Source: a virus. Taken from it: a DNA stretch of 64,000 nucleotides. Under the pieces are notes generated by a model. It was given only the letters and a program-made list of their open reading frames with translations. It searched no databases and was not told where the DNA came from. How positions within the stretch are numbered: position 1 is the stretch's first letter; each line of letters starts with the position of its first letter. A program made the position numbers and the translations under genes. The stretch covers positions 62,001-126,000 of IMG/VR virus record IMGVR_UViG_3300033182_000538. One strand, given 5' to 3'. This document shows, one piece after another, positions 7,880 to 14,888 of the stretch.

Positions 7880-8809
7880 TTACATATTTTTAGTGATAAC
7901 ATCAGGTGCGTTATCTTTCACCCATTGGAACAACTTGTCCTTCCAAACCTTCTCAGGTAGAATTCCACTACCAGCCTTTTTAACTGGTAATGATAAGAAT
8001 CCTTTTGCTATACCTTTTACACTTTTACCTTCAGCGTCTTTGTAGAATACTGTATGTTGTGGGTTATTAAGAATAACATCAACTCTACCATTCATACCCT
8101 TTGGTAATGCTCTTGTTACTAAAGACCAAACCGTGTTAGCAGCACCTTCGTGAGTTTTCAATAGAATATCTTCAGGCACCATTCTTTCACGACCTTTGTT
8201 ATTTTCCATAGCAGTTACATAATTCGTAAGAATCCAAGTAAGGTGAATATTCTTTGAATCATATCCTGCTTTTTTCAACTGAGGAAGTACATCAGTAACA
8301 TCTGATAAATCCTTAGCCGTGATATCAAACATAATGTTAGGTAATGTATCAGGATTATCTTTTCCTTTTAACAAATACATTAAAGAGTTATCCTTGATAC
8401 CCATAGCTTTTACTAAGTTATGTAAAACACTAACGTGGTCAGGATTCTTTAGATTTAAGTTACGAAGAGTTTGTTTAATACCAGTTGGAGTTTCCGAATT
8501 GAATACCTTTTGTACAAGTTTCATATCTTTTGGTTTAATGTTTTTACCATATTTTCTAATAATAGTACCAACATCAATTTTACCCAAACGATTCAATCTC
8601 TGAAGTTGTTTCTTTATTTTATCAACATCACGAACTTTGAATCCGGCGGAATCCAAGAAGTGTGACCCTGCGAATCCTTTACCAGAACCAGCACCACCAG
8701 CCAAGAATACCACTTGACCATAAGGTTTTCTATTACCATAAGTAATCAACTTTTCATCAAGTTGTTCTTCATTGATTACTTCCATTATTAATTTTTTAAT
8801 AAAATTCAT
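7880..8809 (-). CDS. P-loop kinase, zeta-toxin-like, with capsid-targeting-like leader
   Basis: 309 residues. The Walker A motif GGAGSGKG is at 38-45, followed by a basic region (DVDKIKKQLQRL), and FDITAKDLSDV and HLTWILTN at about 167-200. This layout recalls zeta-toxin/AAA-type small-molecule kinases annotated in T4-like marine phages. The N-terminus MNFIKKLIMEVINEEQLDE is a short amphipathic helix with LIxE spacing, like leaders on the metallopeptidase and the 612-residue protein elsewhere in the window. T4 internal proteins use such a peptide for packaging into the prohead. Substrate unknown. It may be a virion-borne effector; this is inference. Confidence 0.65.
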   Translation of the reverse strand: MNFIKKLIMEVINEEQLDEKLITYGNRKPYGQVVFLAGGAGSGKGFAGSHFLDSAGFKVRDVDKIKKQLQRLNRLGKIDVGTIIRKYGKNIKPKDMKLVQKVFNSETPTGIKQTLRNLNLKNPDHVSVLHNLVKAMGIKDNSLMYLLKGKDNPDTLPNIMFDITAKDLSDVTDVLPQLKKAGYDSKNIHLTWILTNYVTAMENNKGRERMVPEDILLKTHEGAANTVWSLVTRALPKGMNGRVDVILNNPQHTVFYKDAEGKSVKGIAKGFLSLPVKKAGSGILPEKVWKDKLFQWVKDNAPDVITKNM

Positions 8810-8810
8810 A

Positions 8811-8984
8811 TTACTCCTTCGACCTGTATGGGAACATACGATTTAGCTTTTCTCTACGCTTATTACAACCACAGTCTTCTTTACCAGCAACCTCAGCAAT
8901 TTTTTCTGCTAGTTTATCTAATTTAGTAGCTGATGTGATTTTAGCGACTGTGTCACCTAATCCTTTTGATTTGTTGTTACTCAT
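8811..8984 (-). CDS. Small basic protein with CGC motif, 57 residues
   Basis: N-terminal helix followed by KEDCGCNKRREKLNRMFPY, a motif I recall from short proteins of many marine tailed phages; function unknown. Start overlaps the end of the clpS-like gene by 8 nt. Confidence 0.6.
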   Translation of the reverse strand: MSNNKSKGLGDTVAKITSATKLDKLAEKIAEVAGKEDCGCNKRREKLNRMFPYRSKE

Positions 8985-9204
8985 ATTCAGTTCTAAGCTC
9001 TACATTAAATCCATATTCTCTAAAAACTTCATATAATTCCTCAGCAGTAGGGCCTTCGTATATCCTACACTCACCTGATGTGTGAACTATATTAGCGATA
9101 GACATCCCTTGAGTGGTAGGATATGATAGATACTTTCTACACATAGATACTACCTCATCAAAAGAGTGTACGTTATCATTTAATAAATATAGTGATGCTT
9201 TCAT
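8977..9204 (-). CDS. clpS: ClpS-like protease adaptor
   Basis: 75 residues, the bare ClpS core. LLNDNVHSFDEVV (residues 7-19) corresponds to the ClpS motif LHNDDxTxxEFV. IVHTSGECRIYEG (39-51) matches VHxxGxGxxG with the substrate-contacting His, and ELYEVFREYGFNVEL matches the final helix and strand. ClpS delivers N-degron proteins to ClpAP/ClpCP. The second Asp of the NDD triad is Asn here. A phage copy could redirect host Clp proteolysis or compete with host ClpS. Co-translated with neighbours on both sides. Confidence 0.85.
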   Translation of the reverse strand: MKASLYLLNDNVHSFDEVVSMCRKYLSYPTTQGMSIANIVHTSGECRIYEGPTAEELYEVFREYGFNVELRTEYE

Positions 9205-9392
9205 TAAAGGTCAAAATATATAACTTGTTTAATATTGTACTCTGATTTAAAGGTTTGTATACGCTCGGCTAACTCCGATTCTTTACAAACCTCTGCTTTT
9301 ACATTTATACCATCTTCGGTTTGGACATATATTAGTCGGTCACCTTTTAAACTCTTTACTTCTTCATCGAGTCTTTTTATTATCAGATTCAT
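9204..9392 (-). CDS. Hypothetical protein, 62 residues
   Basis: Charged small alpha/beta protein (RLIYVQTEDGINVKAEV, then a helix and a QVIYFDL strand). Its stop overlaps the clpS start (TAATG), so they are coupled; whether it works with ClpS is unknown. Confidence 0.6.
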   Translation of the reverse strand: MNLIIKRLDEEVKSLKGDRLIYVQTEDGINVKAEVCKESELAERIQTFKSEYNIKQVIYFDL

Positions 9393-9579
9393 TGTTATTC
9401 TCCAATGTACTCATAAGTTCAACAATATGTTGACACTTTTTGTAGTCTTCTATCGTTTCATAGTAGTCTAACATTTTTTTCAAAACACGTTTTTTAGTAG
9501 ATAAATCGACCATCTCAGGATTATACAATAAAATATCGTATACTTCATCGATAGCCTTATCTATGTACTCTTCACTCAT
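9364..9579 (-). CDS. Hypothetical helical protein, 71 residues
   Basis: Almost wholly helical and charged (DKAIDEVYDILL; KKRVLKKMLDYYETIEDYKK). Overlaps the next gene by 29 nt. No family recognised. Confidence 0.6.
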   Translation of the reverse strand: MSEEYIDKAIDEVYDILLYNPEMVDLSTKKRVLKKMLDYYETIEDYKKCQHIVELMSTLENNNESDNKKTR

Positions 9580-9617
9580 AAATATATTTTGGAAAATTAA
9601 TAAAAACTAATTTTTGA

Positions 9618-9992
9618 TTATTTTAATGCTTCTGATAGAATCCAACCTAACAAACCAATGATACCGCTGAAAAGAACCCATAATGCTCTACTTACACCAG
9701 ATTTCCAATCTTGTAACTTTTCTATCTCAGTTTCTAACTCAAGAATTCGTTCGTTACTACCTTCAGAAGCTTCTCTATGTTCTGTGTTTTTATTTACACG
9801 AACGATTACACCATTTTCTGGATTAAGTAATGTATACTTAATATCGGACATATCTTCTTTTAAATCGTGATACACATTCTTGATTTCAGTAATATCACTT
9901 TCCATTCGTTTCAACTCACCATTTGGGAGTTTAGTTTTCATTACTGATAACTCATTAAGAATATTTTCTAATATGTCTTTTTGTGTAGCCAT
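9618..9992 (-). CDS. Coiled-coil protein with C-terminal membrane anchor, XhlA-like layout
   Basis: 124 residues. Heptad-rich regions lie at about 5-50 and 75-95, then a single hydrophobic segment (ALWVLFSGIIGLLGWIL) at the C-terminus. This matches the layout of XhlA-type holin-associated proteins, but layout alone is weak evidence. The ATG chosen has an AGAGG-like site upstream; 9 more codons are open before it. Confidence 0.5.
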   Translation of the reverse strand: MATQKDILENILNELSVMKTKLPNGELKRMESDITEIKNVYHDLKEDMSDIKYTLLNPENGVIVRVNKNTEHREASEGSNERILELETEIEKLQDWKSGVSRALWVLFSGIIGLLGWILSEALK

Positions 9993-10009
9993 TTTAAATC
10001 CTCTTAGTA

Positions 10010-10276
10010 CTATGTCCAAATAGCGGATGCGATTGATTGTACTAACGAGTTTTCACCAGAGACATCAGTAGCATCACCATTATCTTCAACAAATCTATAA
10101 ATAAATCTATGAATTTTATTTTCTACTGGTAAATCATTATCAGAAACATCATCAATTGTAACCTTTTCGTGAATGAGAATATAAGGATGAGCTATATTCA
10201 TACCAGCGTCACCATCAGGGTCTTCTGCTAAATATACATCAGCGTGTAAAAAGTCGATTGTTTTTGTTATTGCCAT
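10010..10276 (-). CDS. Hypothetical protein, probable virion component
   Basis: 88 residues, beta-rich and acidic (DVYLAEDPDGDAG, YILIHEKVTIDD, HRFIYRFVEDNGDATD). No signal or membrane segment. The virion guess is based only on beta content and neighbours. Confidence 0.5.
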   Translation of the reverse strand: MAITKTIDFLHADVYLAEDPDGDAGMNIAHPYILIHEKVTIDDVSDNDLPVENKIHRFIYRFVEDNGDATDVSGENSLVQSIASAIWT

Positions 10277-10304
10277 AATTTATAAATTTATATACTAATA
10301 AGTA

Positions 10305-10874
10305 TTACAAACATTCCAAGAACGTATCGGAAATATAATTTTCTAATAGTTCTTTCTTTTCATTAGAATTTAAGTGTTCAACGGTTAGAACCGATTTGAT
10401 TCTAACATTAGGATATTTCTTTTGTAGACTAGCAACTGCTCTTACATTTTTGATTGAGTCATCCATAAATGCAATATCAGTATATCCCTTTGAAATATGT
10501 TTTTCAATCCAACGAGCTTTATCCATTGGGTCGTTAGAACCAAGAGTTACAGGATAAACATTCAACCCATACTCATCTTTGAAGAATTTTCTGATAGGGA
10601 ATCCTAACTTCCTTGCAGTTAGAATAGTCACCTTCTTTTGTGGATTCTTCAACATTCGTTGGAGTAGTTTGAAGTTCTTCTTGATGACTTGTGGATTATT
10701 TAACATACGATTAAAGTCTCTGAAATCGTACTCATCACCTGGCTTTTCATTATACTTTGCGTATTCTTCTGGTGAAAGGGCAGTCTCAGTCCCATCTTTG
10801 TGTTTTACATAGATGTACGATGCAGTCGTTGCCAACGTGTCATCAAAATCAAATACTCTTAATACTCTAGCCAT
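10305..10874 (-). CDS. HAD-family hydrolase
   Basis: 189 residues. Motif I DFDDTL (8-13), motif II around ILTAR (80s), then the acidic motif IV AFMDDS. This is the catalytic set of HAD phosphatases, with the general acid Asp present. Substrate unknown. Distinct from the 117-residue HAD near the left end. Confidence 0.8.
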   Translation of the reverse strand: MARVLRVFDFDDTLATTASYIYVKHKDGTETALSPEEYAKYNEKPGDEYDFRDFNRMLNNPQVIKKNFKLLQRMLKNPQKKVTILTARKLGFPIRKFFKDEYGLNVYPVTLGSNDPMDKARWIEKHISKGYTDIAFMDDSIKNVRAVASLQKKYPNVRIKSVLTVEHLNSNEKKELLENYISDTFLECL

Positions 10875-10875
10875 A

Positions 10876-11157
10876 TTATTCGTTTACAAATATAATCTCA
10901 TCACCAACGTGCATATGAGCCTTCTTTAATGTTGGTGCTAATAAAGGATGTTCTGCCATCGAACTATGCGCAGCGTGAACACAGTATGGGCAATTTTCCT
11001 CATATACCTTATCAAGAGTTTCAATCACATCTTCAGTTTTAAGTTTGATTTCAACGATATCTTTTTGAATCTCTAATGTTGTGTTTAAAACCCAAGCACA
11101 TACACCTAATATAAGTGTACCTGCAAGTCCTGTTATTATTTTACTATCTAATTTCAT
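10876..11157 (-). CDS. Membrane-anchored small protein with CPYC motif
   Basis: 93 residues. One N-terminal membrane segment (about 7-25), a coiled helix, then ENCPYCVHAAHSSMAEH with a CxxC pair and three His. It may bind a metal or be redox-active on the outer face. No family recognised. Confidence 0.55.
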   Translation of the reverse strand: MKLDSKIITGLAGTLILGVCAWVLNTTLEIQKDIVEIKLKTEDVIETLDKVYEENCPYCVHAAHSSMAEHPLLAPTLKKAHMHVGDEIIFVNE

Positions 11158-11172
11158 AAAATATCTTCTTTC

Positions 11173-11931
11173 TTAATTTAATGTTGGAAGTCCACCAATC
11201 TTTGGGATTCGTTTCTTCCATTTGTTGTAAATCAATTCTCTATTCTTCTTACTGATAATACCATCATCAACAAGCGAATCTAAATAATCATCAACCACTT
11301 TCTGATATGGTTGTTTGATTGTCTTTGCTTTAGAATACAATCCGTGGATGTTAGCATCTACCTCTTTTGGTAACAAGAAATACTTGTAGAACAACTTTTC
11401 ATCACCACGAATCTTTTGTCTCATTTTGAGGTCACCCCTCATCCACTTGGATGGTTTTGAACCATATGAATTTCTTCCGTGAGTTAGGTGTTCGAGTTCG
11501 TGTCTTACCAAGTCACGAAGGACTGGCTGAATCTTTGAAAAGATTCTCTCACCATCTTCGGGATGAACTCCAATAATTACTTCCATACTTGGAAAGTCCT
11601 TATCAGTTTCGGCAGCACCATCGATGTAAAATGTTCCCTTCTTTACACCATCTTCGGATACAGCCAACTTCATTTCAACATCTACCGACAACCCACTAAT
11701 ATTATCTGAAAATTCACCAACATAGATTGTTCGGTCTTCTTTCTCGAACATATTCTTTAATGAGGTCATTGGGATTGGGTCTTTACGAACTTCGTACCCC
11801 TTGTACTTCTTTGGTTTCTCTTGAGTACCACTAGCTTTAATTGCGTCTTTAACCTTCTTAAAGATTGCCTTGTTGATTTCACCCGTGAGTTTATCGTACA
11901 TTCCTTCTAATATGAGTTCTTTGAGTTTCAT
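11173..11931 (-). CDS. HExxH metallopeptidase-like protein with capsid-targeting-like leader
   Basis: 252 residues. RHELEHLTHGRNS gives H144-E145-L-E-H148, the zincin zinc-binding and catalytic motif; a third ligand is not obvious. The N-terminus MKLKELILEGMYDKL is a short amphipathic leader like those of the kinase at 7.9-8.8 kb and the 612-residue protein. A virion-packaged peptidase that acts after injection or during maturation is a possible role. A promoter-like pair (11934-11964) abuts the ATG. Confidence 0.65.
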   Translation of the reverse strand: MKLKELILEGMYDKLTGEINKAIFKKVKDAIKASGTQEKPKKYKGYEVRKDPIPMTSLKNMFEKEDRTIYVGEFSDNISGLSVDVEMKLAVSEDGVKKGTFYIDGAAETDKDFPSMEVIIGVHPEDGERIFSKIQPVLRDLVRHELEHLTHGRNSYGSKPSKWMRGDLKMRQKIRGDEKLFYKYFLLPKEVDANIHGLYSKAKTIKQPYQKVVDDYLDSLVDDGIISKKNRELIYNKWKKRIPKIGGLPTLN

Positions 11932-11933
11932 TA

Positions 11934-11964
11934 CAAATATACGAATTTTTTATTAAATCTCCAA
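11934..11964 (-). promoter_or_regulatory. -33/-7 promoter abutting a start codon
   Basis: TTG (11962-11964), 20-nt spacer ending TTCG, TATATTTG (11934-11941), a perfect TAnnTTTG. Only 2 nt separate the box from the ATG at 11931, so a transcript would begin at or just inside the annotated start. Confidence 0.65.
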
Positions 11965-13023
11965 CTTTTTGTCGGGAGTTTTGAAATCTTTTTTACGCAT
12001 TACAGTCTTTGCAATGGCTTTGTTTGCCTGTTTCATAAATGGAATGTTGATGTTTGTTCTATCATCAACTGCAACCAATGAGTTGTATTTGTTGAGGAAT
12101 TCAACGAACTCTTTCTTATGTTTAGATAGTCTCTTAAAGAATCCAATGAGTTCTGCTTGTGAGATTTCCTTACCATTACGAGGGTCGTTCAATCTATCAA
12201 AGAAGTGTTTGTCGGTTAGTACCACATCTACTGGATTGAGTTTCTTATCAGCAAATTGGTCAATCTTCTGAAGGTCTCCCATTGGGATTTCGTTGATTGG
12301 TAGTTTATTCCAACCTTTTTCTTTGACTATTTTTCTACCACTATCTTTTACAGTCATCAAGTGGTTTTTGTCGTGGTATATCTTTACATACTCAACACCC
12401 TTACCACTTTTGAATAGTTTCTCAGAACCATACTTAGCTACATCTTTTAAAAATGAGTCTGATGACCTTTTGGTTGTCTTTAGTACTGGTTTGTTATTAC
12501 TATCATATCCAACCAAATCAAATCTAACACCACCAAACTCGTTGATTGTTGATTCATCAAGAAGTCTATATTTTAGAAGTGGTTTACCATTGATTGTGAT
12601 GTCACCCTTTTCGTTTTTACCGATTGACTTCACTACGATTCTCTTATTCTTGAATTTACCACCAAGGATTGTATCACCAACTGAAATAGGAATGTTGATG
12701 TCTTCACCAATCGGTTTCATCCCAGCAGACTTTCTCAATTTGTTGAGTTGGTCGAGTGTCTTCTTTTGAGCAGGTGAGCCAGGCATTTGTCTCATTGCCT
12801 TGTTGATAAGTTTCATCATCTCAAGGTCAGTACCTTCTTGAATCTTGGCGTTCATATGTTTCTTATACAAATACATAAGGAATGGAGTGAGCTCCTTTAC
12901 CATCTTCGCCTTTTCTTTCTGAAAATTGTGCGATACCGTCACCTTATCCCCTGCTTTAGGTGGATGGTGGATGGTCTGAACAGCTGACCTTTTTATTTGT
13001 TTTGTAGTGATTCCAAGCGGCAT
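11953..13023 (-). CDS. Hypothetical 356-residue phage protein
   Basis: Basic, mixed alpha/beta protein. The N-terminal third is helical (residues 35-105), followed by a beta segment around SVGDTILGGKFKNKRIVVKS and a helical C-terminus (FFKRLSKHKKEFVEFLNKY). I recall similar proteins as hypotheticals in large marine phages but cannot name a family. Probably structural or packaged; low certainty. Confidence 0.55.
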   Translation of the reverse strand: MPLGITTKQIKRSAVQTIHHPPKAGDKVTVSHNFQKEKAKMVKELTPFLMYLYKKHMNAKIQEGTDLEMMKLINKAMRQMPGSPAQKKTLDQLNKLRKSAGMKPIGEDINIPISVGDTILGGKFKNKRIVVKSIGKNEKGDITINGKPLLKYRLLDESTINEFGGVRFDLVGYDSNNKPVLKTTKRSSDSFLKDVAKYGSEKLFKSGKGVEYVKIYHDKNHLMTVKDSGRKIVKEKGWNKLPINEIPMGDLQKIDQFADKKLNPVDVVLTDKHFFDRLNDPRNGKEISQAELIGFFKRLSKHKKEFVEFLNKYNSLVAVDDRTNINIPFMKQANKAIAKTVMRKKDFKTPDKKLEI

Positions 13024-13042
13024 TACAATCGTTCCATTAATT

Positions 13043-13372
13043 TTATTTGTGTTTTGCGTTTTCTATTTCTAACTCTTTTACTACTTTTCTTAGTTCATCT
13101 ACTTCTTTTTGTAAGTATTCGATTCTAAGGTCTTGTTTTGCGTCATCAGGTAATGCACCCATTTCACCTCTTGGCCACTTTACTCTAAATTCGTGATTTA
13201 ATTCAACATCATCTTGCATTCTAATTATATCTAATTGTAATTGAGAAATCTCTGCGGTTAAACTAAACCAAACACCTGCGACAGATACAATACCTAATAC
13301 CATTCCTATCAATGCTTTAATGTCTAATTGTACTTTAGACTTTTCACCTATTATGTTTTCTTGCGCTTCCAT
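13043..13372 (-). CDS. Single-span membrane protein with coiled coil (paralogue A)
   Basis: 109 residues. Cytoplasmic leader IGEKSKVQLDIKA, membrane segment (about 21-40) and outer coiled coil (residues 70-108). The same layout and leader occur in the gene at 14593-14877. A spanin- or holin-accessory-like role is possible given the nearby lysis-type genes. An AGGAG site precedes the ATG. Confidence 0.6.
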   Translation of the reverse strand: MEAQENIIGEKSKVQLDIKALIGMVLGIVSVAGVWFSLTAEISQLQLDIIRMQDDVELNHEFRVKWPRGEMGALPDDAKQDLRIEYLQKEVDELRKVVKELEIENAKHK

Positions 13373-13401
13373 CGGTTATTTATCTCCTATTAATATAAAT
13401 G

Positions 13402-14046
13402 TCATAACCGTTGCATCTTTTTTAGATACTTGAACATTTCGTTACCAAGTTTCTCACCAAATCGTGAATCTGATGGGTAGTGAGCCCTTGCTATATTTCT
13501 TGAATAAGATATATCCTTACCAATACTCATAAAATTGTATTGATGGTCAGGATACATATCACCCAATACTTTAGCAATCAGTATACCCTGAGTAGAGTGA
13601 CCACTTGGATAAGATGGAGTTTTCATCGACTCCAACTCATTACCTCTTAGTGGTATGTTTACCAAAGGGTGTTTCGCCAATTGTGTTGGTCTTGGTCTAT
13701 TATATAAGTATTTAAGTGTAGTGATAATAATTGAAGAATCATCTAACAAAGTTTCAACTAATTGTTTAGGAAAGTCCAATCCAGCCGTATCACAATATTC
13801 TTTGAATACTTTAGAAACATTATCCATCTCTTCAACAAACTTTTTATCAGATGGTAATTGTGATAATTGTTGTAATTCTATCTTTACTTTAGATGAATCA
13901 TTACAATGTGGTGGTTGTCCTGCGAACTGTTTCCATTCAAAATCCTTCAACATAGATGGAGTTTGTTTCATTCTCTTGAGATGTTTAGATTTTATCTCTT
14001 CAGAGTATCCCATTGTTTTTAGTTGAACGATGTCTGATAATTTCAT
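13402..14046 (-). CDS. PAP2-type phosphatase
   Basis: 214 residues. All three motifs of the PAP2/class A acid phosphatase family are present: K112-x6-R119-P120, P147-S-G-H150 and S182-R183-x5-H189-x3-D193. The enzyme forms a phosphohistidine intermediate and would remove phosphate from lipids such as phosphatidate or undecaprenyl-PP, or from small molecules. No signal peptide or membrane span is visible, suggesting a soluble class-A-like enzyme. Unusual cargo for a phage. Confidence 0.85.
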   Translation of the reverse strand: MKLSDIVQLKTMGYSEEIKSKHLKRMKQTPSMLKDFEWKQFAGQPPHCNDSSKVKIELQQLSQLPSDKKFVEEMDNVSKVFKEYCDTAGLDFPKQLVETLLDDSSIIITTLKYLYNRPRPTQLAKHPLVNIPLRGNELESMKTPSYPSGHSTQGILIAKVLGDMYPDHQYNFMSIGKDISYSRNIARAHYPSDSRFGEKLGNEMFKYLKKMQRL

Positions 14047-14177
14047 CTTCCTTGTCCGTTGTAAGGTTTTTTGTAATTCTTAGCATTCTTACTCTTACTA
14101 TTCTTAGTTTTTGCGTGAACACCTGGTTTTTTTCTTTTGTGACTCTTTAGTTTTGTGGATGATATAATTTTTGCCAT
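14043..14177 (-). CDS. Small very basic protein, 44 residues
   Basis: Lys/Arg/Asn-rich, ending KPYNGQGR. Stop overlaps the PAP2 gene start (ATGA). Similar short basic peptides are remembered from marine myoviruses; a nucleic-acid-binding role is a guess. Confidence 0.6.
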   Translation of the reverse strand: MAKIISSTKLKSHKRKKPGVHAKTKNSKSKNAKNYKKPYNGQGR

Positions 14178-14180
14178 AAT

Positions 14181-14588
14181 TTAAAATTTAGAAGATTCTT
14201 TGATTTCATCTATTGTTTCTTGGAGTTCTTCTAAATCAACAGGACACTCCAAATCCAATCCTGCCTTAAAGGTCTCCTGTAAAATACCATCTTTAAAAAT
14301 TAAGATAGTGGGAGCCATTCTGATTCTATATTTCTTTTTAGCTTCAGGCGATACAGCAACATCACATCTATAATAGTTACTAATTCCTTTTACTTTATTC
14401 CAATCTTGAAATGCGTTTATATCATTGAACTTTGCCCAAAATTCAACAACTACTATTGATACTTCATCATCTCCAAATGCTGACTTCTCGTGTATCTTTT
14501 CTTCGTATGTTTTGTCACTTATCCATTCTTGACCGTGTAAATTAAATACACTCATTAATAAGAAACTGATTAATAACAATTTTTTCAT
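14181..14588 (-). CDS. Exported thioredoxin-fold protein lacking CxxC
   Basis: 135 residues from the ATG that begins a signal peptide (MKKLLLISFLLMSVFNLHGQ). The mature part has the thioredoxin pattern VVVEFWAKF, YRIRMAPTILIFKDG (cis-Pro) and a final helix, but the active-site WCxxC is replaced by FWAKFND, so it cannot be a dithiol redox enzyme. It may be a periplasmic binding or scaffold protein. Neighbour of the outer-membrane barrel gene, so both may remodel the host envelope. Confidence 0.7.
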   Translation of the reverse strand: MKKLLLISFLLMSVFNLHGQEWISDKTYEEKIHEKSAFGDDEVSIVVVEFWAKFNDINAFQDWNKVKGISNYYRCDVAVSPEAKKKYRIRMAPTILIFKDGILQETFKAGLDLECPVDLEELQETIDEIKESSKF

Positions 14589-14592
14589 TTCA

Positions 14593-14877
14593 TTACCTCG
14601 TTTGTTGTATCTGATACAATCTCTCATCTATTTTATCAAGCTTTTCTTTGATTTCATCAACATCATCTTGAGTATCCATAATTGTTTGGCGGATGAGCTC
14701 ATCTTTCATATCAAATTCCATTCTATCAATAACAGGTGCGGGTAACTCTTTAGCTTCTTGTATATCGGCTTGAAGGGCAAACCACATACCAACCACTGTC
14801 GCTACAGCGAAAAGAATGATACCTATCGTTTTAAGGTCAAGTGTGATTTTAGTATCTTCACCAATTTGCTTTGCCAT
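14593..14877 (-). CDS. Single-span membrane protein with coiled coil (paralogue B)
   Basis: 94 residues. IGEDTKITLDLKTIG leader, one membrane segment (about 15-36) ending VVGMWFALQADI, then a charged coiled coil (DTQDDVDEIKEKLDKIDERL). Aligns with the gene at 13043-13372 over the first 40 residues (IGExxKxxLDxK; GxWFxLxAxI), a clear duplication. Confidence 0.65.
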   Translation of the reverse strand: MAKQIGEDTKITLDLKTIGIILFAVATVVGMWFALQADIQEAKELPAPVIDRMEFDMKDELIRQTIMDTQDDVDEIKEKLDKIDERLYQIQQTR

Positions 14878-14888
14878 TTTTATCCTTA

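Noticed and set aside
12293-12769. 158-codon open frame on the plus strand; similar ones at 59887-60312 and 62760-63218
   Set aside because: They lie wholly opposite well-supported minus-strand genes, have Ser/Leu/Phe-rich shadow composition, and no start signal or family motif.
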